Shown: positions 34,315 through 43,690 of the stretch, piece by piece | Position numbering within the stretch: position 1 is the first letter of the stretch | Layout of the letters: each line of letters starts with the position of its first letter | NCBI GenBank assembly: GCA_036396535.1 | Contig: DASWKR010000065.1 | Span: 107,870 to 171,869 of the forward strand | Source: Acidimicrobiia bacterium | GTDB lineage: Bacteria > Actinomycetota > Acidimicrobiia > Spongiisociales > UBA5794 | Direction: 5' to 3' | DNA length: 64,000 nucleotides | Translations under genes and position numbers: made by a program | Notes under the pieces: generated by a model | Seen by the model: the letters and a program-made list of their open reading frames with translations, nothing else | Database searches by the model: none | Told to the model about the DNA's origin: nothing

Positions 34315-35444
34315 CGCGACCGCTCGTCGTTCTCGGCGCCACCGGTTCGATAGGGCGTCAGACGATCGAGGTCGCCTCCTACCTCGAGCTGGAGGTCGCG
34401 GCGCTCGTCGCCGGTTCGCCGTCCGACGATCTCGCCAAGCTGGCGACCGAGATCCCCGAGGCGATGATCGTGGTGGCCGAGGAGAGCGCCGAAGCGCGGG
34501 CCCGATTCGGAGGGTTCGGCAGGCGGGTCGAGTTCGGCGAGGCGGCGGTCGCCGAGGCCGCCGCCCGGCCAGGCTCCACCGTCGTCAACGGGATCGTGGG
34601 GGCCGCCGGGCTGCGGCCTTCGGTCGCCGCGCTGCTGGCAGGCAACCGGCTCGCCCTTGCCAACAAGGAGAGCCTGGTCGCCGGGGGTCCTGTCGTGAGG
34701 GCGGCTCTCGAGGCGGGGCATGGGGAGCTGATCCCCGTCGATTCGGAGCATTCGGCCCTCTGGCAGTGCCTCGTCGGGGAGGACATCGAGACGGTCAGGA
34801 GGCTCATCCTGACGGCGTCGGGTGGGCCGTTCCGGGGCGCAGATCGTGCCCGCTTGGCCTCGGTCACGGTCGACGAGGCCCTGCGGCACCCGACGTGGAA
34901 CATGGGTCCACGGATCACCGTCGACAGCGCCACCCTCGTCAACAAGGCGCTGGAGGTGATCGAGGCCTACCTCCTGTTCGAGATCGGCCTGGCTGCGATC
35001 GACGTCGTGGTCCACCCCAAGAGCATCGTCCACTCCCTCGTCGAGTTCGTGGACGGGTCGATCAAGGCACAACTCGGCGATCCCGACATGCGCAAGGCCA
35101 TCCAATACGCAATCACGTATCCCGGCAGGCAGCCGGCGGCGCGCCTCGGGTTCGATCTCACCGCGGAGCCACTCGTCTTCGAGCCGGTCGATCGGGCCGC
35201 CTTCCGTGGCCTCGACCTCGGCTACCAGGCTGGGACGGCCGGGGGATCTGCGCCTGCGGTGCTGAACGCTGCAGACGAGGTGGCCGTCGATGCGTTCCTG
35301 GCGGGCCGCATTGGGTTCCTGTCGATCACGGACGTGATCGAGGAATGCCTCGACGCGATCGAGGTCGTGCCGCTCGAGAGCGTCGACCACGTGATGGAGA
35401 TCGACGCAGAGGCTCGCCGCGTCGCTCGGTCGGTCGTCTCGTGA
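34311..35444 (+). CDS. dxr: 1-deoxy-D-xylulose 5-phosphate reductoisomerase
   Basis: Second step of the MEP isoprenoid pathway: DXP to MEP with NADPH and a divalent metal. 377 residues: NADPH loop GATGSIGRQT, LANKESLVAGG, metal/substrate motif PVDSEHSAL, TASGGPFRG, HPTWNMGPRITVDSATLVNKALEVIEA. GTG start overlaps the cdsA stop. Pairs with ispG 1.4 kb downstream. Confidence 0.96.
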   Translation: MTRPLVVLGATGSIGRQTIEVASYLELEVAALVAGSPSDDLAKLATEIPEAMIVVAEESAEARARFGGFGRRVEFGEAAVAEAAARPGSTVVNGIVGAAGLRPSVAALLAGNRLALANKESLVAGGPVVRAALEAGHGELIPVDSEHSALWQCLVGEDIETVRRLILTASGGPFRGADRARLASVTVDEALRHPTWNMGPRITVDSATLVNKALEVIEAYLLFEIGLAAIDVVVHPKSIVHSLVEFVDGSIKAQLGDPDMRKAIQYAITYPGRQPAARLGFDLTAEPLVFEPVDRAAFRGLDLGYQAGTAGGSAPAVLNAADEVAVDAFLAGRIGFLSITDVIEECLDAIEVVPLESVDHVMEIDAEARRVARSVVS

Positions 35445-35470
35445 CGTCCGCTGTAGTGCGTCCGCCTCTC

Positions 35471-35476
35471 TACCGT
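35471..35476 (+). promoter_or_regulatory. -10 box for rseP, leaderless spacing
   Basis: TACCGT ends 5 nt before GTG 35482 (11 nt before ATG 35488). Confidence 0.4.
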
Positions 35477-35481
35477 TATAG

Positions 35482-36774
35482 GTGCAGATGGGCTCACTCG
35501 TCGTAATCGTCGGTGTCATCCTCATGGTCGTCATCCATGAGGGGGGTCACTTCATCGCCGCCAAGGCCTTCGACATGAAGGCGACGGAGGCGTTCTTCGG
35601 TTTCGGTCCTCGCCTCTGGTCGATCACGAGAGGGGAGACCGAGTACGGCGTGAAGGCGATCCCCCTCGGGGGGTATGTCCGGATCACGGGGATGAACCCC
35701 TTCGAGGAAATCGATCCGGCCGAAGAGCACAGGACGTATCGCCGCAAGCCGTTCTGGCAGAAGTCGGTCGTGGTGCTCGCCGGCATCGCCAGCCACTTCG
35801 TGGTGGCGTTCGTCATCTTCGTTGTGGTCGCGCTCGTGTGGGGGACGGTCTCACTCGGTCGCTACACGCTCGATCCTGCCATCAGCGACGTGACGCGGGT
35901 GCTCATCCGCTCGAGCGGCGTCGCAGAGGAGATCCCGCTCGAATTGGAGCGCGGTGACGAGATCGTGAGGATCGACGGCGACCCCGTCGAGGATCTCAGC
36001 CCGGTCTCGACGGCGCCTCCCGGGACGATCCACCAGGTCGAGGTGGAGCGAGGGGGTGCGATCGTCACGCTGGCAACGACGGACATCGTCGTTCCGACGC
36101 CGGCCTACCTCGCAGGCATGCAAGCCGGCGACCGGCTCGTCTCCATCGACGGGCGATCTGTCGAAGAGTGGGACGACTTCGTGGAGGGCGCTCATCTGAA
36201 GCCCGCCGAGGAGACGACCATCGTCTTCGAGCGCGACGGCGAGGAGATGACGATCACGACGGTCCTGGCGGTCAACGAGGTGGACGGCGAGGCCGTCGGT
36301 TTCTTCGGCGTCAGTCCCAGTGTCACAGGCGATCGGGTCGGGCTCGTCGGTGCGGTCACCACGGCAGGGTCGGCACTCGGCACCGGCGTCGTGCAGGCGG
36401 GTCGAGGCCTCGCCGACCTGGTGGCGAACTTCGGCAACATCGTCCACGCAACCGTCACGTCGAACGACGAGGTGCTGGACGAGACACGTCCAATCAGTGT
36501 GATCGGGCTGGTGAGGATCGCCGGCCCACTGGAGCAGTCTCTCGTGCTGCTCGCCTTCGTCAACATCTTCGTCGGCGTGCTCAACGTGGTGCCCCTCTAC
36601 CCGCTCGACGGCGGTCACTTCGCCGTCGCCCTGTACGAGCGGCTTCGGGGACGTCCGGCAGACGTGAGGAAGCTCATGCCGGTGGCGGCCGCGGTGTTCA
36701 TCTTCGTGGTGATGCTCGGCCTGCTCGGCATCTATCTCGACATCGTCAACCCGCTCCGCCCGCCGGGTCAATGA
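35482..36774 (+). CDS. rseP: Site-2 intramembrane metalloprotease RseP/RasP
   Basis: Cleaves anti-sigma factors and signal-peptide remnants within the membrane. 430 residues. Zinc ligands are in VVIHEGGHFIAAK (HExxH) in the first helix and in NVVPLYPLDGGH near the C-terminus. FGFGPRLW and PLGGYVRITGM are typical. A PDZ-like domain spans about 120-260 (GMQAGDRLVSIDG). Start GTG 35482 or ATG 35488. The dxr-rseP-ispG order is standard. Confidence 0.94.
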   Translation: MQMGSLVVIVGVILMVVIHEGGHFIAAKAFDMKATEAFFGFGPRLWSITRGETEYGVKAIPLGGYVRITGMNPFEEIDPAEEHRTYRRKPFWQKSVVVLAGIASHFVVAFVIFVVVALVWGTVSLGRYTLDPAISDVTRVLIRSSGVAEEIPLELERGDEIVRIDGDPVEDLSPVSTAPPGTIHQVEVERGGAIVTLATTDIVVPTPAYLAGMQAGDRLVSIDGRSVEEWDDFVEGAHLKPAEETTIVFERDGEEMTITTVLAVNEVDGEAVGFFGVSPSVTGDRVGLVGAVTTAGSALGTGVVQAGRGLADLVANFGNIVHATVTSNDEVLDETRPISVIGLVRIAGPLEQSLVLLAFVNIFVGVLNVVPLYPLDGGHFAVALYERLRGRPADVRKLMPVAAAVFIFVVMLGLLGIYLDIVNPLRPPGQ

Positions 36775-36793
36775 ACGCTCCCCGGCCCGTCCC

Positions 36794-36799
36794 TACGAT
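36794..36799 (+). promoter_or_regulatory. -10 box for ispG, leaderless spacing
   Basis: TACGAT ends 6 nt before ATG 36806. Confidence 0.5.
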
Positions 36800-36805
36800 T
36801 GCCCG

Positions 36806-38017
36806 ATGAGCTTCGAGCGCAGGCACACGAAGCGGCTCCAGGTCGGTGGCGTCCCCGTCGGAGGCGGAGCGCCGATCTCGGTCCAGTCGATGACGACCAC
36901 GAAGACGGCCGACGTCGACGGCACGCTCGCCCAGGTGTACGCCCTGGCGGCGGCCGGAGCAGACATCGTTCGTATCACCTGCAACGACGTCGCCGCCGCC
37001 CAAGGCCTCGCCGAGATCGTCCCGCGTTCGCCGGTGCCGATCATCGCCGACATCCACTATCAGTACCGACTGGCGCTTGCCGCCCTCGAGGCCGGTGTCG
37101 CAGGCCTGCGGCTCAACCCCGGCAACATCCGCAAGGAGGACCAGATCCGCACCGTCGCCAGGGCGGCGGCAGACGCAGGCGTGTCGATCAGGGTCGGCGT
37201 CAACGCCGGCTCGCTCGACAAGGACCTGCTCGCCAGGTACGGAGCACCGGTGCCGCAGGCTCTCGTCGACTCGGCGCTCAAGGAGATCGGGTACCTCGAG
37301 GACGAGGGATTCCACGACATCAAGATATCGGTGAAGCACAGTCACGTGCCCTCGATGGTCGCCTCGTACCGTCTGCTCGCAGACGCCGTCGAGTACCCCC
37401 TCCACCTCGGCGTCACCGAGGCCGGGCCGCTGCCGGGCGGGCTCATCAAGTCCGTGGCGGGCATCTCGACCCTGCTTTTCGAGGGTATCGGCGACACCAT
37501 CAGGTTCTCCCTGACTGCCGACCCCGTCGAGGAGGCCAAGGCGGGGCGTCAACTCCTCGAGTACCTCGGGCTTCGTGAGCGGAAGGGCCTCGACCTCATC
37601 GCTTGTCCTTCGTGCGGCCGTGCCGAGGTCGACGTCATCAAGGTTGCCCAGGATGCCCAGGCGGCGCTCGAGGCCGAGAAGCTGTCCATACAGGTGGCCG
37701 TCATGGGGTGCGTGGTCAACGGTCCCGGCGAGGCGCGCGAGGCCGACATCGGCATCGCCGCCGGCCGCGGAAGGGGCCACCTGTTCATAAAGGGCCAGGT
37801 CGTCCGCGTCGTGCCTGAGGCGGACATGGTCGACGCCCTCCTCACCGAGGCGCGCTTGCTGGCTGCCGAGGGGGTCGAGGCGCGCCTGGCGGCTGCCGAT
37901 TCCGACGCTGCAAAGATCGCCGAAGAAGCGGCCATAGAGCTGCGGAGCGTCCAGGGAGACGTCAACCACGCCGCCGACCGCCGCGCCGCCGTCGCCGAGG
38001 TGGCGGCGGCAGACTGA
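36806..38017 (+). CDS. ispG: HMBPP synthase (4Fe-4S), MEP pathway
   Basis: Converts MEcPP to HMBPP with a 4Fe-4S cluster. 403 residues: TIM-barrel part (VQSMTTTKTADV, ADIHYQYRLAL, LRLNPGNIR, GVTEAGPLPGG), then cluster ligands CPSCGR and MGCVVNGPGEARE. An extra 45-residue Ala-rich tail follows the usual end. Acts downstream of Dxr in the same pathway. Confidence 0.96.
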   Translation: MSFERRHTKRLQVGGVPVGGGAPISVQSMTTTKTADVDGTLAQVYALAAAGADIVRITCNDVAAAQGLAEIVPRSPVPIIADIHYQYRLALAALEAGVAGLRLNPGNIRKEDQIRTVARAAADAGVSIRVGVNAGSLDKDLLARYGAPVPQALVDSALKEIGYLEDEGFHDIKISVKHSHVPSMVASYRLLADAVEYPLHLGVTEAGPLPGGLIKSVAGISTLLFEGIGDTIRFSLTADPVEEAKAGRQLLEYLGLRERKGLDLIACPSCGRAEVDVIKVAQDAQAALEAEKLSIQVAVMGCVVNGPGEAREADIGIAAGRGRGHLFIKGQVVRVVPEADMVDALLTEARLLAAEGVEARLAAADSDAAKIAEEAAIELRSVQGDVNHAADRRAAVAEVAAAD

Positions 38018-38090
38018 CACCGGTGACACCCTCCCGATACGCCTGCCACGACGCCCGGCCCGGCGCGGCGCCGCTCTCAGAGCCGGCACC

Positions 38091-39053
38091 GTGACGAGCG
38101 TCCTCGTCACCGGTGGAGCGGGTTATGTCGGCGGGGTCGTCGTCGAGCACCTCAAGGAGGCGGGAGAGCGGGTCGTCGTGCTCGACTCGATGGAGCGGGC
38201 GCCTCGAGCGGCTATTCCCGACGGGGTCGCCTTCTATGAGGGACCCGTCGGCGACGGAGGGCTCGTCGCCCGGATCGTGGCGGACCACGACGTCGATGCG
38301 TGTATGCACTTCGCCGGGCTGATCTCGGTCGGCGAGTCGGTTCGCGAGCCGCAGCGCTACCACCAGAGCAACGTCGCCCAGACGGCGACGCTCCTGTCGA
38401 CGCTCGTGTCCGAAGGCGTCGAGATCGTCGTGTTCAGCTCGTCCGCCGCCGTCTACGGCGATCCGCTCGACGTCCCCATCAAGGAAGTTCACCGGCACGC
38501 CCCGACCAGCCCGTACGGCTGGACGAAGTCGGCGGTCGAGGCGATGCTCTCTCAGCTCGGCACGGCGGGCCTGCTGAGATCCGCCTCGCTCCGCTACTTC
38601 AACGCGGCGGGGGCCGGGTCGGGCCGGCGCGAGGAGCACGATCCCGAGACGCACTTGATCCCGCTGGCGCTCGACGCCGCCTCCGGCGCCGGCCCGCAAC
38701 TCACGGTGTTCGGCAGCGACTACGACACCCCGGACGGCACGGCGATTCGCGACTACGTCCACGTCGACGATCTGGCGACGGCCCATGTCCTGGCGCTCGG
38801 CCACCTGCGCTCGGGCGCGGCGACCACGGCGTTCAACCTCGGCAACGGCGCCGGATACTCGGTCTTGGACGTGATCGAGACGGTCGGCGCCGTCACGGGC
38901 CAGGCGGTGCCGCACGAGATGGGGCCGCGGAGGGACGGCGACCCGGCCGTCCTGGTCGCCTCGGCCGAACTCGCCAGGACGGTGCTCGGATGGCGACCCG
39001 CCCACGAGGCGCTCGAGGACATCGTCGCCAGCGCCCAGGCGTCGCGTCGCTGA
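38091..39053 (+). CDS. galE: UDP-glucose 4-epimerase family (SDR)
   Basis: 320 residues, extended SDR fold: NAD-binding VTGGAGYVGG, catalytic FSSSAAVYGD and YGWTK (YxxxK), RYFNAAGA, and DYVHVDDLATAHVLAL. These are the hallmarks of GalE-type UDP-hexose epimerases, which supply UDP-galactose for glycans. Exact sugar specificity is inferred. GTG start; lies between ispG and proS. Confidence 0.9.
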   Translation: MTSVLVTGGAGYVGGVVVEHLKEAGERVVVLDSMERAPRAAIPDGVAFYEGPVGDGGLVARIVADHDVDACMHFAGLISVGESVREPQRYHQSNVAQTATLLSTLVSEGVEIVVFSSSAAVYGDPLDVPIKEVHRHAPTSPYGWTKSAVEAMLSQLGTAGLLRSASLRYFNAAGAGSGRREEHDPETHLIPLALDAASGAGPQLTVFGSDYDTPDGTAIRDYVHVDDLATAHVLALGHLRSGAATTAFNLGNGAGYSVLDVIETVGAVTGQAVPHEMGPRRDGDPAVLVASAELARTVLGWRPAHEALEDIVASAQASRR

Positions 39054-39109
39054 CGGCTCGCTGCCCGCCGCATCTATCCTCGCGTGCCCCGATCACGAGA
39101 GAGCCACCG

Positions 39110-40819
39110 ATGCGCTGGTCCAACGCCTTCATCCCGACGCTGCGCGACGACCCGGCGGACGCCGAGGCCGTCAGCCACAGGCTGCTCGTGCGCGGCGGGT
39201 TCATCCGCCAGCTCATGTCGGGGTCGTATTCGCTCCTCCCTCTCGGGATGCGCGTCGCCACGAAGGTCTCGACGATCATCCGCGAGGAGATGGATCGCAT
39301 CGGGGGCCAGGAGTTCTCCCTGCCGGTCGTGCACCCCGGTGAGGTGTGGAAGAAGACGGGTCGCTGGGACGACGTGGAGGGAATCCTCGTCAAGTTCAAG
39401 GACCGGAAGGGCGCCGACCTCCTGCTGGCCATGACGCACGAGGAGGTCTTCACGCTCCTCGCCACCGAGCTGCACTCGTACAAGGAGCTGCCGCAGACGT
39501 GGTATCACCTGCAGACGAAGTTCAGGGACGAGCCGCGACCCAAGGCGGGGCTGTTGCGTGTCAGGGAGTTCGTGATGAAGGACTCCTACTCGTTCGACAT
39601 CGACGCTGCGGGGCTCGACGTCCAGTTCGAGAACCACCGAGGCGCCTACCTCGCCATCTTCCGGCGTCTCGGGCTCGACGCCATCCCGGTCCACGCCAGC
39701 TCGGGAGTCATGGGCGGCACCGAGAGCGTCGAGTTCGTGGTCGCATCGCCTGCCGGGGAGGATGACGTCGCCCGCTGTCCGAACGGCGACTACGCGGCGA
39801 ACGTCGAGCGTGCGGTCTCCGAGGTCGTCCCCGAGGTCGACGAGCCGTGGGAAGGGCGCCCCGAGCGGGTGGCGACGCCGGGGATCAGGACGATCGCGGC
39901 ACTCGCCGAAGCCCACGACTTCGCCACACCGCAACGCCAGATCAAGACGCTCGTCTACGTCGTCGACGGCGAGCCGACGTTGATTCTGCTGCGGGGGGAC
40001 CATGAGCTCATGGAGCAGAAGCTCGTCGACGGCCTCGGAACCCAGCACGTTCGACCGGCACACGCGGACGAGATCAGGGAAGCACTCGGTGCCGATCCCG
40101 GCAGCCTCGGCGCCGTCGGGGTGACCGCGCTCCCGATCATCGCCGACCCGGCCCTCGACGGTCGCTCCAACATGACGACCGGGGCCAACGAAGACGACTG
40201 GCACCTGCGAGGCGTCGACGTGGCCCGGGACGTCGCCGTCGGCCGGTGGCTCGACCTGCGCAGGGTACGCGCCGGCGAGCCATGTCCGGTGTGTGGGGCG
40301 CCGCTCGTCGTCGAGCGGGCCATCGAGGTCGGGCACATCTTCAAGCTGGAGACGACCTATTCGCGGAAGCTCGGCGCCACGGTCCTCGACGCGGAGGGCG
40401 AGGAGGTGCCGCTCCAAATGGGCTCGTACGGCATCGGCGTCGGGCGCAACGTGGCCGCAGTCGTCGAGGTCCACCACGACGACAAGGGCATCTCGTGGCC
40501 GGTCGCGGTCGCACCGTACGAGGTGGTGATCACGACGCTGAAGGTCGACGACCACGCGACGATGGCGGCAGCCGAGGGGCTCTACGAGCGGATGCGCGCT
40601 GCGGGGCTCGACGTACTTCTCGACGACAGGGACGAGCGTCCCGGCGTCAAGTTCAACGATGCCGAGCTCATCGGGATCCCTTATCGCGTCACGGTCGGCC
40701 CTCGGGGGCTCGCCGACGGTGTCGTCGAGCTCACCGTCCGAGCGACGGGTGAGACCACGACCGTGGCACGCGATGATGCAGCGTCCGAGCTGGCGTCACT
40801 CGTCGGCTCGGCGCGCTGA
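39110..40819 (+). CDS. proS: Prolyl-tRNA synthetase, bacterial type
   Basis: 569 residues from ATG 39110 (MRWSNAFIPTLRDDP). Class II motifs: GSYSLLPLGMRV, REEMDRIGGQEF, QTKFRDEPRPKAGLLRVREFVMKDSYSFD (motif 2), and motif 3 MGSYGIGVGRNVAAVVE. The insertion editing domain (about 225-400) between motifs 2 and 3 marks the bacterial ProS type. C-terminal anticodon-binding domain complete. A TATCCT box about 30 nt upstream may be its promoter. Convergent with the lipoprotein gene. Confidence 0.96.
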   Translation: MRWSNAFIPTLRDDPADAEAVSHRLLVRGGFIRQLMSGSYSLLPLGMRVATKVSTIIREEMDRIGGQEFSLPVVHPGEVWKKTGRWDDVEGILVKFKDRKGADLLLAMTHEEVFTLLATELHSYKELPQTWYHLQTKFRDEPRPKAGLLRVREFVMKDSYSFDIDAAGLDVQFENHRGAYLAIFRRLGLDAIPVHASSGVMGGTESVEFVVASPAGEDDVARCPNGDYAANVERAVSEVVPEVDEPWEGRPERVATPGIRTIAALAEAHDFATPQRQIKTLVYVVDGEPTLILLRGDHELMEQKLVDGLGTQHVRPAHADEIREALGADPGSLGAVGVTALPIIADPALDGRSNMTTGANEDDWHLRGVDVARDVAVGRWLDLRRVRAGEPCPVCGAPLVVERAIEVGHIFKLETTYSRKLGATVLDAEGEEVPLQMGSYGIGVGRNVAAVVEVHHDDKGISWPVAVAPYEVVITTLKVDDHATMAAAEGLYERMRAAGLDVLLDDRDERPGVKFNDAELIGIPYRVTVGPRGLADGVVELTVRATGETTTVARDDAASELASLVGSAR

Positions 40820-40848
40820 CCGCACCGCAGTCTCGTTGGGCGGTGCGG
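40820..40848. terminator. Bidirectional terminator hairpin between proS and lipoprotein gene
   Basis: CCGCACCG (40820-40827) pairs perfectly with CGGTGCGG (40841-40848). It starts right after the proS stop and ends 4 bp before the convergent stop. No strong T-run. Confidence 0.6.
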
Positions 40849-40852
40849 GATC

Positions 40853-41689
40853 TCACCCCAACGGGTCGCCCACCGCCACGATGACGTTCGTGACGTCGTC
40901 GGCGTTGCCCACGATCGTCACCGACGTGATTCCGCTGTCCCCGAATGTGCTCCACGACACCTGATCGTTCGTGGTGGCGAGCGGCTCACCCAGCTGATCC
41001 GTGTAGTAGGCGACGAGCTCGTCGAAGTCGGCGGTCGTCGTGAACGACGCAGTGGCCACGCCGCCCGCGTTGAACACGCCTTCCACCGTGCTGTCGGGCG
41101 GAACCAGGTCGGCCGGGAAGTCGTCGGGTAGGTCTACGCCAGGGCCGCCGACTACCCCACCCGATGTGGTGTCGGTGTCGCCGCCGGCGTCAGCGGGGTC
41201 GATGCCGCAGTACTCGGCGATGTTGTCGGCGGCCTCCTCGAAGGCGGCATCGTCGAACGGAAGCTCGAGGGAACCTTCGTCGAACGCCTGCATGAGGGCC
41301 GTGAAGCTGTAGTCGTACTCGTCGAGGAGATCCGCCAGATCGCGCATCCCGCCTGCGAGCACCTCGACGTCGTCGCGGATCTCGCCCGGCGCCCTGTCGA
41401 CGATCTCGTCGATCTGGGAGACGGCGTTCTCGATGGCGTTTCTGAGGGACTCGGGATCGGCGGTGAGGCTGACGCCTTCCATCGGATCGAAGTCGCTGTT
41501 GGCGTCGCAGAAGTCGGCGTCTCCGCCGCCCCCGTTGTCTCCGCCGCCGCCCCCGCCGCCGCCGTCCTGAGACGGTGCAGTTGTCTGTGTGCCGCCTGCT
41601 GCGGCGGTGGTCGTCGTGTCGTCGCCGCTTCCGCCGCAGCTGGCGAGCACGAGCAATCCGGCTACGAGGGTGATCGTGACCCTGCGCAA
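40853..41689 (-). CDS. Lipoprotein of unknown function
   Basis: 278 residues from TTG 41689. AAGGAGGAG at 5 nt upstream decides this start over the in-frame ATG 41707. The signal ends at the lipobox LASC, followed by a Thr/Gly-rich flexible linker. The middle part (ADFCDANSDFDP ... AEYCGID) is helical and acidic with paired Cys. The C-terminal part (ADFDELVAYYTDQLGEP...) resembles small secreted alpha/beta domains that follow a low-complexity segment. No enzyme motif. Convergent with proS, divergent from dinB. Confidence 0.75.
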   Translation of the reverse strand: MRRVTITLVAGLLVLASCGGSGDDTTTTAAAGGTQTTAPSQDGGGGGGGGDNGGGGDADFCDANSDFDPMEGVSLTADPESLRNAIENAVSQIDEIVDRAPGEIRDDVEVLAGGMRDLADLLDEYDYSFTALMQAFDEGSLELPFDDAAFEEAADNIAEYCGIDPADAGGDTDTTSGGVVGGPGVDLPDDFPADLVPPDSTVEGVFNAGGVATASFTTTADFDELVAYYTDQLGEPLATTNDQVSWSTFGDSGITSVTIVGNADDVTNVIVAVGDPLG

Positions 41690-41805
41690 AGGCTCCTCCT
41701 TGTTCATCCGGCCGAGTGGTGCGTCCCGCCGACCGGTCGGCAGCCAGTCTATGTGCGGATCGGGCAGGTCGGATTCTGTCGCGCGCCCAGGGCAAGATCG
41801 CTCTC

Positions 41806-43053
41806 GTGGCCGGCGCGGACATCCTGCACGTCGATCTCGACGCCTTCTATGCGTCGATCGAGCAGCTGCGTGAGCCGCGCCTGCGCGGCAGGCCGATCGC
41901 AGTGGGAGGCGGCGTGGTGCTGGCCGCCAGCTACGAGGCAAGGGCGTTCGGCGTCCAGGCGGGCATGCCGGGCCGTCTGGCGAGGGAGTTGTGCCCCGGG
42001 CTCGTGTTCGTCCGCGGAAGCTTCGATCGGTACGGACTGATCTCCAAGCAGGTGTTCGCCATCTGCGAGGACTTCAGCCCGCTCATCGAGCAGGTCTCCA
42101 TCGACGAGGCGTTCATCGACGTCTCGGGGGCGCACGGCCTCTTCGGCTCGGCGGCCGACATCGCAGCGGCGATCCGGTCACGGGTCCGCATCGAGGTCGG
42201 CCTGCCGATCTCGGCCGGGGTCGCCCGCACGAAGTTCCTCGCCAAGGTGGCCAGCCAGGTCGCCAAGCCCGACGGGCTCGTCGTCGTCGAGCCCGACAGA
42301 GAGCTCGAGTTCCTCCACCCACTTTCGGTGCGCCTGCTCTGGGGCGTGGGGCGGGTGACCGCAGCCAAGCTTGCGTCGATGGGGGTCCACACGGTGGGCG
42401 AGCTCGCCGGGGTCGACCCTCGTTTCCTGGAGAGGATGGTCGGACGGGCCGCCGGCGCGCAGCTGAGCCGGCTCACATGGAACATCGACCGTCGGGCGGT
42501 CACCAGGGAGCGCACGGCAGGCTCCGTCGGCGCCCAGTCGGCGTTCGGTTCGATGCAGGACACCAGGGACGCCAGGGGGCGGGTGCTGCTGATGCTCGCC
42601 TCCAGGATCGGCTCGCGACTCCGCAAGTCTTCGAGGGCTGGGCGCACGATCACCGTGCGCGTCCGATTCGAGGACTTCAGCGCGGTCACCAGGTCGGCGA
42701 CCCTGGCCGCCCCCGTCGCTTCGGACGCGGCGATCCTCCAGGTTGCGGAGGGCCTGGCCGACACGGCCGTCTCGGCGGCGGCCGCCGGTAGGAGGGTGAA
42801 CCTGCTAGGGATCGCCGTCTCGAAGCTGACAGGCCGCGGGGCGCTGCAACTCGAGCTCCCACTCGGCTGGGGTCGGGTCGACATGACCGCTTCCGGGAGC
42901 GCCGAGGCTGAGCTCCAGGCGCAGCTCGAAGAGGCGCTCGACGCGGTCAGGATCCGGTACGGCAAGTCGGCCGTGGGGCCGATGTCTCTGCTCCTCGGCC
43001 GGCCGGCAGGCTATGCCCCGGATGCGTTTCGGGAGCTGGCCGAGAAGAGCTGA
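41806..43053 (+). CDS. dinB: DNA polymerase IV (Y family)
   Basis: Error-prone translesion polymerase. 415 residues from GTG 41806: HVDLDAFYASIEQ (first catalytic Asp), YEARAFGV, QVSIDEAFIDV (catalytic Asp-Glu), the HhH thumb segment LWGVGRVTAAKLASMG, and a full little-finger domain with NLLGIAVSKL. The catalytic acids are intact, in contrast to ImuB downstream. No LexA box is visible just upstream. The frame is open to 41716, but homology begins at GADILHVDLDAFY. Confidence 0.94.
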   Translation: MAGADILHVDLDAFYASIEQLREPRLRGRPIAVGGGVVLAASYEARAFGVQAGMPGRLARELCPGLVFVRGSFDRYGLISKQVFAICEDFSPLIEQVSIDEAFIDVSGAHGLFGSAADIAAAIRSRVRIEVGLPISAGVARTKFLAKVASQVAKPDGLVVVEPDRELEFLHPLSVRLLWGVGRVTAAKLASMGVHTVGELAGVDPRFLERMVGRAAGAQLSRLTWNIDRRAVTRERTAGSVGAQSAFGSMQDTRDARGRVLLMLASRIGSRLRKSSRAGRTITVRVRFEDFSAVTRSATLAAPVASDAAILQVAEGLADTAVSAAAAGRRVNLLGIAVSKLTGRGALQLELPLGWGRVDMTASGSAEAELQAQLEEALDAVRIRYGKSAVGPMSLLLGRPAGYAPDAFRELAEKS

Positions 43054-43089
43054 GCCGCCGTGCGGAGGCCGTTTTTCCAGGCCGGCGGC
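43054..43089 (+). terminator. Possible terminator after dinB
   Basis: GCCGCC (43054-43059) and GGCC (43067-43070) can pair with GGCC-GGCGGC (43080-43089), with a 7-nt bulge and a loop containing TTTTT. Confidence 0.3.
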
Positions 43090-43124
43090 GCCGACTCGCC
43101 GGTCCTGGGGACAGTCGGACCTGC

Positions 43125-43130
43125 TAATGT
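43125..43130 (+). promoter_or_regulatory. Candidate extended -10 for the rimP-nusA-infB operon
   Basis: TGC-TAATGT forms an extended -10. Transcription would start near 43137, giving a leader of about 63 nt before rimP. Confidence 0.4.
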
Positions 43131-43156
43131 TGCGCTACCAACTGAGATTTGCTCTC

Positions 43157-43182
43157 GAGGTGGGCCTGGGCCCGCCTCTTTT
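43157..43182 (+). terminator. Terminator-like hairpin in the rimP-nusA leader (possible attenuator)
   Basis: GAGGTGGGC (43157-43165) pairs with GCCCGCCTC (43170-43178; one G-U) around a 4-nt loop, followed directly by TTTT. It lies in the leader, 17 nt before the rimP GTG, so it cannot be an end-of-operon terminator. Its right arm is also complementary to the GAGG of the rimP ribosome-binding site. Confidence 0.5.
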
Positions 43183-43199
43183 GCTGATGAGGAGGAACC

Positions 43200-43679
43200 G
43201 TGAGCGACACGGCCCGAGGCCTCTGGGGCATCATCGAGCCGTACGTCGCAGCAGAAGGAGTGGAACTGGACGACGTCGAAGTCCTCGGCAGCGGGTCGGC
43301 GCAGATCGTGCGGGTCACGATCGACGCTCCCGAGCCCATCGATGTCGACAGGATCGCCCGGCTCTCGAGGGGCCTGTCGAGAATGCTCGACTCGGAGGAC
43401 CCGATCGAGGCGTCGTACACGCTCGAGGTGAGCTCGCCGGGCTTGGAGCGTCGCCTGCGGCGCTCCCGACACTACGAGAAGTCCGTCGGCAGGGAGCTGA
43501 CCGTGAAGACCACGGTTCCCGTCGAAGAGATGACGAGCCACCGGGGAGTGCTGGTCTGCGCAGACGAGAAGGGCTTCGTCATCGCGGTCGATGACACGAA
43601 GCGCCGGATCGAGTATGTGGACGTGGCGTCCGCCCGCACGGTGTTCGTGTGGGAACGCGGGGCGAAGAGGCGCCACTAG
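43200..43679 (+). CDS. rimP: Ribosome maturation factor RimP
   Basis: 30S assembly factor. 159 residues: N-terminal domain with LDDVEVLGSGSAQIVRVTID and DVDRIARLSRGLSRMLD, the signature YTLEVSSPGLERRLRR, and a C-terminal SH3-like barrel. GAGGAGGAA precedes the GTG. First gene of the rimP-nusA-infB operon. Confidence 0.95.
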   Translation: MSDTARGLWGIIEPYVAAEGVELDDVEVLGSGSAQIVRVTIDAPEPIDVDRIARLSRGLSRMLDSEDPIEASYTLEVSSPGLERRLRRSRHYEKSVGRELTVKTTVPVEEMTSHRGVLVCADEKGFVIAVDDTKRRIEYVDVASARTVFVWERGAKRRH

Positions 43680-43690
43680 AAGGAGCGACG

